From: Callaeas wilsoni
Lineage: Eukaryota > Chordata > Aves > Passeriformes > Callaeidae
Length of the DNA stretch: 64,000 bases
Direction of reading: 5' to 3'
Assembly (NCBI GenBank): GCA_013398955.1
Contig: VWPU01019389.1
Coordinates: forward strand, 19,482 to 83,481
Below, piece after piece: positions 36,206 to 50,300 of this stretch. Each line of letters starts with the position of its first letter. Within the stretch, counting starts at the first letter, position 1. The notes below the pieces were generated by a model. It saw only the letters and a list, made by a program, of their open reading frames with translations, did no database searches and had not been told where the DNA came from. The position numbers were made by a program, and so were the translations under genes.

Positions 36206-37499
36206 GAGTGTATTGCTTCCCTTAGGGCAGGGGAGCAAGAACAAAGGGCTCATATATTGGTATCTGTGTTTGGTCTGTAAAGAATTGCTCTCTCCTGCCC
36301 ACCACATCTTTCAGCAATGGGCTACGTGGAGTCATACAATTAAAAAGTCATTTATGCTCAAGATTCCCACATCTCTGACGTATGCCTTGTCACAGCACAG
36401 GAGTTTAGCTCTACTTCAGAGAGATTTGAGCATCATGAAAAGCTGACTGCCAGCAAAAATCATTCTGAGAGGAAATAGGAGAGCAACAAAGAAAGAGACA
36501 TACACAGAGCAACCTAGAGATGTTACAGGACTCCATCAGAGCTGACTCTGGGTACAAGCAAAGCAGGCAGCTGCCCATAACAGCAGGGAGACAAAGGCAT
36601 AGGAGCATTTTCCTTGATGTCCTTCCTCTTGCATGGCAGCAGATCCTGACTGATGGCCCTGTTGGTGGCAACTGGAATTAGGGATATGAAGAGCCAACCT
36701 TGGAGGACACCTCCAGGATTCCTGCTAGTAATCACAAACATGAAAGGTTTGTTTGCAGTGTTCCAACATGGAGTCTAAAACTTCCCAGGTTGTGCTGGTG
36801 GTGGAGGCAGAGCCTTGGGAAGCTGCTGGTGACCCTGAAAAAGGACAACCACCCCTCACAGGGACCTCAGCACATGACCCTGGGAAAAGCTCACCTGCCA
36901 CTGGAGCCGGATGGTTACTCATTTTTATTTTCCTACATTCTGCCTTGTGCATGATTATCATTACACCATCCCCACCAGCTCTGGTGCAAAGCACACAGGT
37001 GGACTTGCAGCTAGAAACACACACACGAACAAACATGCACCCCTTTGTCAGCCACAGTATTTTACAGCCCACGGGGGAGTAATAAGCCTGGGCTTGGTAT
37101 CTGCCTCATGGTATGATATAACTTTCAATCATGTTAATTAAATTAATATGGGCCATGCTAATGAAAACCACAAAATACTATTTTGGTGTCTATGAGCACA
37201 TACATTTTGATAATATCAACTTGTCATTCTGATGTTCCTTTCTACACCAAATACCAGCAATGTAAACATCTAACAACACTTTCATCATAACAAAGGAAAT
37301 TCTGCATCAGCACCAGACTGAACGCAGACAGACTTGTGTAAGCAGCAAGCACCAGAAATATTCAGACATACTAGGGCTCACCAAGTGTTCAACAAACGCT
37401 CCTGCTATCTAATCTTTTAATCTACTTTTGAGGTATATTTTTGGCTCATGTTTTGTTTTAGGTTAGGGGGTTTTTTTATTATTATTATTATTCTTTCCC
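36206..37499. other. Unique non-coding sequence, no gene seen
   Basis: Frames up to 115 codons overlap on both strands at 36.7-37.1 kb without recognisable domains. The 37.1-37.26 kb part is AT-rich with TTAATTAAATTAATATG-like words. A (TTA)n run lies at 37476-37492. Confidence 0.5.
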
Positions 37500-38060
37500 T
37501 GCATGATTAGCCATCCAGGAAATGTTTAAATTACAAAATCATAAGGTTTAAAAGATTTATAGATCAAATTATATTAACCTAATGCAATAGGCCAGCCATA
37601 CGGAAATTAGAAGTCTTTATATTTTATTTTGGTTATTAAATTGCTCCCTTTATACTGTTTAGTTTGTTTGTAACAGCAAGGTTTTGCTGTCTGATGTTAA
37701 AACTCGCAGAGTAACCAAGCAAAAACAAATGACTTAGTCCTTGGTTCAAAGAAATAATAGGTTACTAGCATAATTAATTTTATGTTTAATTACTGCAGAA
37801 TGAAACAATTCAACAATATCCAATCAATCCTCAGAATGACAGAACAGAAGGTCAGCAGTTGCTAAGTCAATTGTTTTGAAAGAGAAATTTATGTCAGGTT
37901 CTCTTTTATGTGCTAGAGAAAGAAATTGGATAAAAGTGGTCAAGCAAATGTTAATTAATTGTATAAATGTAATCCTGTTGTCATGCAAAAATCATAGAGA
38001 CTCCAGGCACAGCATGCAAAACACTCGGTATGCATCAGTCAAGAACGTCTAGAAATGACA
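37500..38060. promoter_or_regulatory. AT-rich candidate conserved element
   Basis: A repeat-free block with dense TAATTA and ATTA words (CATAATTAATTTTATG, TTAATTACTGCAG, GTTAATTAATTG). There is no open frame of 60 codons or more across it. This is among the clearest enhancer-like textures in the second half of the window. Conservation is inferred only. Confidence 0.35.
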
Positions 38061-41000
38061 TCTTTGACTTAAAACAGTAATAATGAAAGAAAGGAGAGCA
38101 AGCAGGAATGTTTGAAAGCCAGACTAGTTTTCAAACTGGCATTCAGAAGCGCATTTGTACAAGCTAACTGCTTCAGTCCCGTGGCTACAGAGGCAGGTCC
38201 ACACCACCATGAAGTCTGACCCTGCTTGGCTCCTTGGTAGCAAATCTCACAGGTGGCTGCTTTTGCCCTCCCTGTCTGTCCTCAGATTAGGAAGTTAATT
38301 GGGTTCAGCATTTCCAACTCCTACGATTATTTTTTCACCTGAGCCTCCAGGTATTCAGCAAGGTGTTATTTTCCTCCAACATTAGCCTTTAGTTACAAGA
38401 CTACACATTCCCATCTTGTCTCAAAATAGCTATTCCTGCTTCCACACTCCCAGGAAAGTTCGGCATTTTAAGAGGCCTCACCTGCAGTTTCCAATAGTTT
38501 CCATCATTTCCCAAGGTTGTTGATCAGGTGTTTCCAAGACCAAGATTGTCTAGTAGGCTCAGCCATCCTCTGGCCCAAAGTTTCATTTTTTTCTTCACTG
38601 CTCTTCTGTTCAAGCCTTGCTCACATCACCAGTGCCCACTCTCTATCGCCAGCTACTTCTTCCTTTAAAAACGCCTTCTGAAAAATCTTTAACCAATCTA
38701 TTATCTTATTTTACTCTCTCACCATCACCGTCAGCTGGAGGCTGATGAGGAAAGACCTAGTGGCCCAATCACCAGTGCCACAACTGGACCTGGAAATGAG
38801 ATCTATGAAAAATTACTGTGTTGGCTATAAAGTCTTGTCAAGGCAAGGACAAGTACTGGGTGTTCCTTACCTCAGCTCTTACTACACTAATGGTATGACC
38901 CCAGCCTTTTGAAAATTAGGGCAACAGAAGCATTAGAAATCATTGATCTAATTATCACCATGCCAGCCTCTTTTAATCCATTTTTGTACAAAATCCAGCT
39001 GGGTAATTGACTGCATGCAAAGCACAGACACACGAGGATCTCTGACTGTAGAAGACCTCCTTCAGCCAAGGATAAGTTACCTCTGGCAGCCAGGGAAGGA
39101 CAGTGTTTTATCATTGAGTGGGAAAATTGAGATGCAATTTTGCATGTAAACCAAACCAAGCTGTGTTATGAACCAATTTTGTTACCTCTCACAGGAGGTG
39201 GCCCCAGGGAATGCTGGACAGACCTGCCTTGAGCTCTCCAGAACACAAAAAGCATTCTAATGTCCAAACAATGCATTATGAAGATGAACCTTGCAGCAGC
39301 TCTACCATGCCTTAAGACCTTCTCTCTGAGCCAATTAGCTGGTACCAAAAAGGGGGCACAGCAAATGACAAACTCCACATTGTTCCACAGCTCAGCCCAT
39401 TTGATGATGGCAAACCGGGCAGATAGGGAAGGAGGAGTGAATGATGAACTCCACAGCACCGCACTGGCATTCCTAAGACTCATGTAGGGTTTAGCTCTTA
39501 TTTTTCCATGGGACATGCCAAAACATTTGAAGATTAAGCAAATATACAGCTGTATACTTGTTTTAAATGTATATATTAGAGGAGGATCCAAAAGATGGCA
39601 ACAAGTGGGAAGAGTACACCATCCAAGAGCCCTGGCATGGACCCTTGTGATGTTACTATGGTTATGCATGGTAAACAACACGATGGAAAAAATTACTGAG
39701 CTTGAGCAGGGACTGATTTTTAAATCTTAGTTGGGCATGCAGTTTAAACTTCAGACAAAAATGTTTTAATGGTATCACGAAAGTATGAGGGCCTACACAA
39801 TTTCTTTCTTTTAACTATAACTTTAGAACAGAAGCTGAATGCCACTACTTTGTATACAGAAGGATGCTTAACACAAAAGACAAAGGCACTTGTTTCAAAA
39901 CAATTGTTTCAAAACATGATCCTAGAGAAGTTATTTCATGGTTTTGCTATTCTTGAGTCTGGGCCGATGATGCCAGAATTACTAATCCTTGAAATGAGGG
40001 GGTTTACATTGGGAGTGTTGACATAACCTTAGCTACAGCAAGAAGAAAGGGTACGAGAAGATGGAAATGTATATTTTTGGAAATAGATTTCATTCTGACA
40101 ACCATGTAACAAACAAGTGAAATTTTAATACTGTGCTTCGATGAAAAATGAGCTGCTGAATAAACACCAGACTAATTCATAAAGAGCAAACTCAGCCTGT
40201 TTAATATTTCTTGAACTGTCCCAAAAATTCCATTGATCACTAGTGATGCTGTAAATAGAAAATTCCTACCATTTTCAAAGGAGCCAGGAGAATCTCACTG
40301 GGGTTTGCCTATCAAACTTTTAGACACTTTTGAAGCTCCCAGGCTAAAACATAATAAATCAAATATGAAATTGTATAGTGTTGGGCTGAGCTGGAATTTA
40401 GGATTTTGTGGTCTATTCCTGGGGTTGTTTTAATCTTTTTTTGTGAAGTATTTGGTTTCTACTTAATTACCTAGTCCTCCACAAAAAAGTCAAACATCCC
40501 TCCCTTGATCAATCAGCTATTTAATTAGTAATGCACAAATACTTCAAGTATTACCTATTAGACAATTTTACAGTTTAATAGTGATGTATGATAGTGTGTT
40601 TTCTTCCTGGAAAACTGAATCTATGTCATATCCAATATTAAAAAAAAATCTCATAATCTTAGAGAGTTGGATCCCCCATCCCTGTCCCCTGCTATTCTCT
40701 TCAGGGTAGAGTTATGAAAACATCAAGATAACCAATATACTGCATTAAATAAATCCTATGGCTTAAGATCAAATGGATATTCAGCAAGAATTTATATAAG
40801 CCTGAATGTTGAGAATCCTTCACTGTATTTTTTTAATTTGGGGGTTTCTTTTGTCAAAGAATTCCTTTATCCTTGAACATTTTCAAAGTGATAATTTTTG
40901 CCTATTTTTCCTAGTGTCAACCCTATTCTCTTCCTAGACAAGGAGTGCTGAGGCTGCTTAGAACCCCCACTGCCCCCCCCCAAAAAAAGAAGCATGAAAT

Positions 41001-44000
41001 CAAGAGTTCCTTGTGCTAAGCACCAAAAATGAGCAGTACATTGCCTATTTTAAATGAAATCACCTTTATTTCTTACACCCAGCAACCCTGCCCCTACACG
41101 TGACTTTGGTGTCCCAAGGCACCGGACGATCTTGGACCTGCAATTTACTGGTCAGGGTACTGCCACCTCAAATCCAAGCTCGTGGGGAAGTTTGGGATCA
41201 TTTCATGTCAGGCAGAATTAAAACTCAGACTACCCAGTTGCAGTGCTATTTTAACCCAAACTAGCGTCTTTCCCACACTCCTCTCTTGTAGCACAGACTG
41301 ACAAGCTCTCACTTGTTACAACTTTTTATTCCTGTCCTTTCATTTGTCCTCCTTTTCCCAGAAAACACTCTGGGACATAACATCTGCCCTTTCCAGCCCC
41401 TATCCCCATTTTTTTTTTTTTATAAAGGGAAAATATATAATTTTCAAGTGGCCCAGAAGCTGAGGTTCTTTGCTTACCTCCATTCTTTCCCCCACTCTCA
41501 CACTCAAATACTAAAAGCATCCTTTTACAAATTTGTAAAATGAAGAAGGAAAGGAGTGCATAATATAAATGTCTGAACCAGGCTTGCACTCAAAAACAAT
41601 ACACTTGCCATGCTACTTTAAGTCAACTTTTTGCACTGAGAAACAACAAAGCTGTGACTTAGCCTGCTGCAGCATAGGTTCTCTCATTTTTAAATGTTGC
41701 CTCTTGGAAGCATTCAAAACTTTTGCTTCCTTCTCTGTAGGCAAATAAGGACAAATCTCTTAACATGAATATAAAAAAAGATTTGCATATTTACAGTTCA
41801 GAGCTGTTCTGTGGATTCCTTTCAAATGCATGCATAGAAAGGCCCCCTCACACCCCCCCCCAACTGCTCCCAAAGCCAGCCAGGCTGTGCTGCCTATCAC
41901 TTACCCAACAGCCTTGCCCTGAACCCCTGTAAGAGCTGATGTAAGTGTAATTTATACTAGTTCAGAGCTGGATCTGTATGCTCAGGAGCATGTAGATCAA
42001 ATTCTCTCACTCGCCTACTACACAATCCAAAGTTTTGCATAGGTCAGGGCATGAATCATTTTGTTAACAACATTTTTTTCTATATACTCATGTAGCAGAG
42101 AGTGTGTATATACACACATGAATGTCAATTTTCTCATATGCAAAGCAGAACTCATGCAGAAGTTTTTTCCCTCCTTTTCCTTCAAAAGAATGAGGAAAGT
42201 TTGTTTTAACACAAGTCTCTCGTCTTCAGCACCACTTAAGAGAGAGTGATCAGTTTGCATGCCTCAGTTTAAGTTTATGAACTGCCAGCCCACTTTCAAT
42301 GACAAAAGAAAATGTAACCTAGACTAGTTTTCAACCACTGATTGTCAGATCCCATGTTTAATATGTCATATGAAATACACTTCATTAAGGACTGAATTAG
42401 TCTACTCGTAACATGAGCTAAATTAAAGTCAATGTTGAGCTGCATAAATCACCAATTCAAATGTATCACTAAGTGAAACAGTCATCATCACCCTGTGCCC
42501 TAAAACAACCCAAAATCTGAGATTCATGTCTATATATTGTAAGGAGGACAGATAGAAGATATTTTGTTCTTTGCTAGGACTCACAATTTTACTGTCAGAA
42601 ACTACTGAACTTTTAAGGAATAGCAATGGCCCTGTAACACCTCTCATCAGACAATGTATTTCATGGTGCTATGAATTCTCCGCTCACAAGGAACAGACCC
42701 AGACCATCCATCAGACTGCCATAGGAGTCCTTCATTATATTGACAGAGTGGAAATTTGGTATCTATCCTGCTTAAGCAAGGGTATGGGAAGGGATAATCC
42801 TGGGAACACTTGAACAGTGACCAAGGCAGTCCCCCTTGGGTAAGCCCCTGGATGACAGGACTCAAGTCTATGGGGAATCATAAGGTTCAGACGGAGAGTT
42901 TCCCACCAATATATTTTTCTATTACAAGAGGTGGAAAATGCTATATGACAAGGAAATAGTTGGTTTAAAAAAAAATAAAATACACCAGTGCCTCATCTGT
43001 GAAAATACAGGACATAACTATTTACTCTTGAAGCAGTTTCATCCCAGTGCAGCCCTGTTGAGTAAGGAATCACTTTTTCTCTATGCAGAGCTGAGAACAG
43101 ATTTAAGCCTCCTACATCCACTCTGAAATTTTAGAGAAGGCATTGGCTGGCTGGAGCTGTGGAAGATGTTTCCAGATGACAATGGGTGGCAGAAATAATT
43201 AGCATGAAGGGCCAATCCTTTATGCCCATTGCCCAAGTCAGAAAAGCGCCTCTGACGTCTGAGAAAATCAGTGTAAGACTGGTGAACAAAATAAAGAATT
43301 AGAGTCTAAATTGCTCCTTCATATTTATTCCAGCTGTTTGAATAGCGTATTAACTTCTGTTAAATACATAAACTAAATTTACTTATTAAAAAGTAAATAA
43401 GACTTGTCTGTTCCTTCCAATAGATCTTTCATGTGTTTTTAACTTAAGAAGATGAGAAGTGAAATAGTAAAGCGGCCCTTTTTTGCTGGTCTGCTTGCCA
43501 TCTGGATCTCTCTAGGCCCTGGCATCTGCAGGAGAGGAAGGAAAAAAATCAAAGTATTCCTGGAAGGAAGAAGAGCTGCTACCTAGTAGACAAAAGGGAG
43601 AAAGAAACCCGGAACTGAAGGGAAGGAAGAAGGGGAAATATGAAACTCATTTATTTAGCCTACCAGTGCAGATTTCTTAGCATGCCCCTTAACTTTCTGA
43701 TCTCTTTGTTTTCTTGAGCATGATGATTTTCATGCCTTCTATTCTTTTTTCCTCACATTTTAGTTTGATGTTCTTTCTCCACAAGCTTCCTGCATATGTC
43801 AGCATGAAACAATAGGCTCTCATTACACTTGGCTTCTTTCATCTCCTTCAGACACTGACCTACATTTGTTCTGTTTTTGTCAGTGTGGAAATGTTTTCCC
43901 GTATCGATTCCTTAAAAAAAATAAATCACATGTTCTGTATTACCAACCATGTTCTGTTGTCCAGAGTATTTACTCTGGATGGTCTTGCAAAATAATTTCA

Positions 44001-44205
44001 ATTTAATTGAGAAGTCCTGTAGTACTCAGATACTCAGTTGAAGTGTTACCAGAGCATAGAAAACCATACCTTGGTGAACATCAATTCATGTGCTGACATT
44101 GCAGGAAGAGCCAAAAAAACCATGTGCACTAATAGTGAGGTGGGAGCAAGACCTCACCACAAGCACGTCATAACCAAGCCTGTGACAAGCTGCAGGAAAA
44201 ACCTC
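38061..44205. other. Unique non-coding sequence, no gene seen
   Basis: No gene recognised. The longest frame of the window (171 codons, minus, 39166-39681) lies here but shows no domain, signal or repeat and is best taken as chance. C-rich runs occur near 40972 and 41851, and a T run near 41409. No transposon is recognised. Confidence 0.5.
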
Positions 44206-44310
44206 TTCCACTCCACTCCACTCCACTCCACTCCACTCCACTCCACTCCACTCCACTCCACTCCACTCCACTCCACTCCACTCCACTCCACTCCACTCCA
44301 CTCCACTCCT
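44206..44310. repeat. (CTCCA)n pentamer tandem repeat
   Basis: Nineteen perfect CTCCA units (44211-44305) are flanked by one variant unit at each end (TTCCA and CTCCT). A 132-codon plus-strand frame and a 71-codon minus-strand frame run through it only because the pentamer lacks stops; their LHSTP and GVEWS repeats are artefacts. The minus strand is G-rich (GGAGT), with paired-G runs. High unit purity suggests recent expansion and likely length variation. Confidence 0.97.
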
Positions 44311-47300
44311 TTATGCACTCCTTTTACACTGATGGATTTTTCATGTGTTGGTCTGGTAACAGCATCACTTGGGTCATTCTTACTTTTCCTGCAGAAAACT
44401 TGGGCAACTTTCCTAAAGACGGTGGTGATGGTTTAGCTCCAGCCTGCCAAGACCAGAGCAGGAGTAAGGCAAGAAATGTGGAACCAATGTTAAGAGGGTG
44501 GTAGACATTCTCTGCATAGCAACTTGGGGAAGTCCAAGCAACATTGGTGCATATTCTAAATTCAGCCCAGGGTCTCTATTTGTGCAGTCCCATTAGGGAC
44601 CTACTACTACTTCCACGGTGCATTGCAGAAGCTGCTGAGTAAGTAGGGAGAATTTCTGTCTGCATTTAAAGAAGAGTTTTGTCACCACAACTACTCCCAA
44701 CTTCTTGTGCATGTGCTCTAGCATGGTGATCTTAAGGATTCACAGCATCTGTGACTTAACTGTTGACTTTGAAGCAGTGATCCCACCCATGCACCGTCAA
44801 ATACAGAACCAGGATCAAGGTGGCTTTTCCACAAGGCGCTCACGGACACCTACACAAATATCACACATCTCTTTCTCTGAGAAAAGTGTATAAAACTCAA
44901 CAAAATGAAAACAAAATATAAGCAGTTGCACAAAAGCCAGTATCCAGTCATACCAACCACATATTTTATTACACTCGACATGCAAAACAGCAGAGGCAGC
45001 AGGTTTCGTCCTGGCATTTTTAAACAACAACCTAAATAAATACAGTGCTGATGCACAAAGAGCTAGAATTTTGGTAACATGGTTTGGCAAAACAATCCTG
45101 ACAATCCATCATCTGGGAACATGTCACGTTTGACCTTTGTCTCATAAACCCAGGGCTAAGCCTTCTTCAACCCACCGTAGTTTGTGGGACTGCCTATGCC
45201 AATGTATGGCACTGCCCTCCTGAAGACAATAATTTTTAAAATACTTTTTTTTTTGGCTCATTGGCCCAAGGAAAGCAGCACTATGAATATTTATAGACTG
45301 GCAAAGCCAAAGCAGCTACAACTTGGCCATTCAGACTGTCTCAACTGGTGGGTAGGCATGCATACAACTTAAAAATGCCGAACCAACATCATTTTCTCAA
45401 ATACATAGCTTCAGGACCACACACTTGAGTATGTGAGTCAAACTCCTGCACCTCCAAGACATAGAGGAGCTGTGCTGTTGGCCATAGCCAGTGTGAAAAC
45501 TGGTACCACATGGGGTGTAACCATTCTTGGCACATGGCATGTTCAACCTGAGACATGGCCAAAATAGGGCTCCCAACACACATCTCATGGTGTCTTTGCA
45601 AACAGGGCCCTAGGCTGAAAGGTGGAGACAGCTAAAAAAACCCTACCAGCCTATAGCTCCCAAGAACACACAGACAGGAAAAAATAAAGGCAGTAGAAAA
45701 GGGCTGCAAGACATAGACGGCCTTCTGGGTCTGAACCACAGCATGGAACACCATGTTCCAAAGGTCAAGGCTGCTGCTGACCCTAAGGAGCACTGGCTCT
45801 GGAGGCACTAAAGCATCAGGCACTGGCTCCTGCTGCCTGGCACACTTTCTGCAATAAGGCATTTGCAGTCCCACTGGGTCACATGGATTTCTGCGCTCCA
45901 TCAGGACAGGAACAAACATAGTCACACTGGACATAAACATCTATCACTCTGAGATGGAAAGAGATTATTCAGTCAATAAATCATCACAGCAATTGGGCAT
46001 TTAGAAAAAAATGTATTTTCCCCTTTGATTACAGAATGCACTTCAGGAGCCACATTCTGGTATTTCCTGATCTAATCTCCTATTAAAAACTGCCTGAAAA
46101 GTGACCATGTAAGCTTTCCAGCCCCAGTCAAAAGTATATTCTTTGGAGACACTTCAACTCCTTTTCCATTTAAGTGCACAGAAAGATGACATACTCATGA
46201 ATGATGGTTGGCCAAAGGGGTCTTTAAAGTCCTAAATCACCAGACATAACAAATTAAGTTTTAATACTAACTTAGGTGGAGCGTGGAAGATAGAGTGGCT
46301 TGTTCCTTACTGCAAAAGCTTTGCACTACCAGCCAAGAGCCATGAAGCAACTTCAACAGGTGAGGTCAGGATCTACCTCACATGGGAAGACGTCAGTCAC
46401 TGTGGGAAGACTAGCTTTGGAAAAACACATAACATCCCAAATATCCCTTCTGCAGCCTCATGAATGCTAAATCACACATGCCATTGAACTCACATACGAA
46501 GTGACATGCAGGGAGACTTCTGGCATACTGAAAGAGACAGTATTTTGAAAAACACTCCCAAATCTGTCCCCACAAAACAACAGACCTCTGACATATCCTC
46601 TTCATATCCTTATAACAGCAATAAACCCAAAATACCAACTATCTGAAGACTTACTGTTCTTTCAAATTCAAATCCCCACTCCTTTACCCCAAACATGGGA
46701 AAGATTGGGTCCCAGTGAGGACCTTCTTACTCTGGCTTGTCTCCATGTGCAACAGATTTAGTGCCTCAGCCAGAAACCACAACTCTCTATGCTATTGCCC
46801 CACACTGAACTCCTGACAAGTACTGTAGACTTTTTATAACTGATTAGGAGATTATTTTGGCTGGCCTTGCACTTGCATAGGTGATTTTTAATGAATGCAC
46901 AGTGCTTTGGTATATGATGCCAGCTACAAGCTCTTTATTAACATTTATTGGTATTAGGTAACAGTTTGAATTGACGGAACAAATCATTCCTAACCCCAAG
47001 AGACTCTTGCAAGCTTTGTAAAATATTTATGTAGAGGAAGGACTGTTCTGAAGTTCAAAATGACGTCTTTCCATGTCCTAAGCAGGTGAAAGGCAGCAGA
47101 CAGACACCTCAGCACATACACATCCTATGTAAAAATGATTTGCAAAAATAAACTGAAGTAAGTAATGACAACTTGATGGGCTTCATGGAGGAAAATACAT
47201 GGTTGTTGAGCAATGTGCAGTGAGGTCAGAGGACCGTCTTAGCCACATCAAAGTGATGGTCACAAGGAGGAGGGTGCCTGTACATGAGCAAGGACCAGAT

Positions 47301-50300
47301 GCAAATACAAATGTCAGTGATGAGAAGCATCATCACCACCAAAGACCTGCGCAGTCTCCGAGGCCAAGCTGGCTGAAAGACAATCACAAAGTAGCCCACA
47401 GCTAGGATGAACCAACATTTGCTTTATGACCAGCTCTGCTAGAACAACGCATCCAAGCTTTCGGGGGACTGCATCACCAAGAGATGCTTTACAACTCAAA
47501 AGCTTCAGTGGATGGCAAGCAATTTTGCAGAGCATCCTGCCATCTCTGCTGCTGGTACTCAGCCATATATCATTGCCTGCAGATATTAAAAGATGTGCCA
47601 ACCCAGCCACCTGAGGGGAAGAAAACAAGAAGCATGCCTGTCAGTGCAGCTCTGCTCCAGATAAGGATATACAGATTATCAGATTCTATTGAATCCCTCA
47701 GCAGCAACTGAGATGTAAACCTCAATTCCTATTAATTGTCACTATAGGTCTGCCTCTTCTATCTTCCATTTTCTCTCCTCTTAACCTTCTGGCTAATAAA
47801 GATCAAGCTTGTTCAGTCACAGAAAAATGCTCTCTTGCAAGTCTTTGATGGGAGGCAAGCTAAGACAACAGCCCAGGTAGAGAGTGGTACAATGGAGCAG
47901 GATATACATGTGCTGAGCATTTGGTCTGATTCCTTTAAACCTCACAACAAGCAAAAATATCACCCACTGATTTTGCAGCAAGCAACCTGTAAGCATCAGA
48001 AACTGAATTTTCTTATCTTTCACTATTTTTATTTTCCCTCTTCTTTATTTATGTATATTTGTGGTTTTATTCCTTTGGCCTAAACTACGAACAGGATTTG
48101 ACTTTAAAAATAAAGCTTCAATGCTGCTACCTAGAATCAGTTCCTTCTTTCACAGAAAGGTCATTTCATATCATATGAGACAGTGACAAGCAGCATATTT
48201 CTTTTTGTTTCCTCCTTTAAAAAAAAGCAGAATAAAGAAAAAAGGACCAAAGTAAAGATGCTGTTCAATATTAACACCTGAACCACAGCCTTCTTTCCTC
48301 TGGTTACATTGAAAATGAACTCCAATGTGCTGTGTATTCAGGTGCACAAAAATTATGCAAAGATTTCTACACTTTGTTCAGTTGGATCACAGAAATCTTA
48401 AGCCTCAGAAGCTCAGGACTTCAATGCACCCTGGAAAAGAGAAGCCCATTCCCAAGGTGTTTCAAAGAGGGAATGAAATACACATGCTGTACCAATACCA
48501 TGCTGGGATATCAGAGAAGCAGAGTACTTCCCAAACTCAGCATCTCCACCTTGGGGGTTCTATGCCCATCAAGCAGATTCTGTACAAACCAGTGAAGACC
48601 ACCCTGCCAGCCCAGCTCACAATCTAGAGTCTTAAAGCCACCACGTGTTTTGCTTCATGTTAATTCTGTAGTTACACACTTGGCCCATCTCAGCAAGGAC
48701 CATCAGACATGTGCTGCTAGAGCCTCAACCCACCGCCTCATCAACCCTTTCCTGGGTGGAGGTGGAATAGGGCAAATGATGCCCATTTCCCTAAGTGGAA
48801 ACTTCTTGGCCACAGCCACCACGGAAATACACATTCTTCCCAGAAGGTGCTGCTCTATCTCAAACTGAATGCAAAGCAGCCAAGGACTTCCATTTCTACA
48901 CTATTATCCAAAAAGTTGGGGTTTTTTTTAAATTGCACAGAAAGAACAGTCCGGCCCACACCTCAGGGGCCAGTCCTTCAGCTGGAGTGAATTAGTCAAG
49001 CTCCTTCAATACAATTAGAGTCATTTACTCTCACTGAAAAACTACTTTAGAAAAATGGAAGACTAAAAAGCCAGTATGAGAGTCCAGATTTCAAACCCTC
49101 TGCCCAGCCAGACTTCCAGATGGTATCAATCTGCCTGGACAACCCAAAAAGTCTAACCAGATCTCTTGAGACTCCCATTTCTATGCTTTGGATGGTGGTG
49201 CAGCACAGGGAAGATCCTGACCTCTCTAGTTTTAATCAGGTGGAGAAGAAAATAAAAGAGACCAAGGCATTTAGCTATTTCCATGGTTTCAAGACAGTGA
49301 CCAAAATTAAAACAGTATCTAATTTTAATTAATGGGCTCCTGTCATCAACCCTTTTTTCTCTTCTCCTCTACGATAGTGGCGTCAGAAGAAAATTGCCAA
49401 ATCTAGTGCAAAGGTTGACAACCTCCACAAAAAGGTCTTTGTATGCAAAGCTTTAAGAGGAAGCACAACTCAGAACTCACCAAAAAAAGGAAAAAAAAAA
49501 GACATCTGCATGTTTTTCCAAGTGTTTTGCTTGCTCTGAACAGGTTTATTTTTCCTGCAGTGCTGTGAGTGCAGTGCTGACTGTCTCGCAGCGAGAGCCC
49601 AGCTAAGGCAACTGCCAGCATGTCAAAGACATCAGGTAACAGGGGGAACGGGTCCATGAAGCAGGAGAGCCCATCCATCTTCAGCTGAAAACTCCCTTCA
49701 AGACCAGTCCCTTCTGTGACTCCCAGCTACTTAACTTATCCAAATGCCCTTTCTTCTCAACAGACAAGACCACACAGGATCTAACCTGCAGATCCGGTTG
49801 TCTCAACAGAGGCCAACACCAGATGTTTTGGAAGATAATGTAGACAAACAAACAGGAAAAACCCTATGATGGAAAGATAGGGAATAATCTAATCTCTCCC
49901 AAACAGCTCTTCACCTTAACCCCAAAATTCACCTCCAGTTTTAAAAGCTGGTTTACTCTAGGTCAGTGTTTTTTCTCCAGAAAAATGACTGTGTAGACAT
50001 CATGCTAAATCAGCAGTAACAACCTTGAAGGGACAGAAACACCTGAAGATGCTTGATGCTTAACTTCCACCAGTACTGTTCTAAAGTCATTTGCACCAGT
50101 TTTAAAAATGTGTTAAATTTTTACCACCGAGTGAAGCAATTTAGTCATCCAAGAAGTTTGTTTGGTCTCCTCCTTTAGTAAACCTGTAATTCCTTTTGTA
50201 TCCCTGCTGTGTTTCCAGTCCTAAGAACTCAAGACAGTAGCCATCACATTCACTGTCAGACTCCCTGAAGCCAAGATCAACGTTGCACCACACAGCCACC

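Noticed and set aside
39166..39681. 171-codon minus-strand open frame, the longest in the window
   Set aside because: No recognisable domain, repeat or signal; the residue mix is irregular (many C, H, W and R residues). A frame of this length is expected by chance in 64 kb.
44038..44436. 132-codon frame with LHSTP repeats, and a reverse frame with GVEWS repeats
   Set aside because: Both are produced by the stop-free CTCCA tandem array; the non-repeat ends have no resemblance to proteins.
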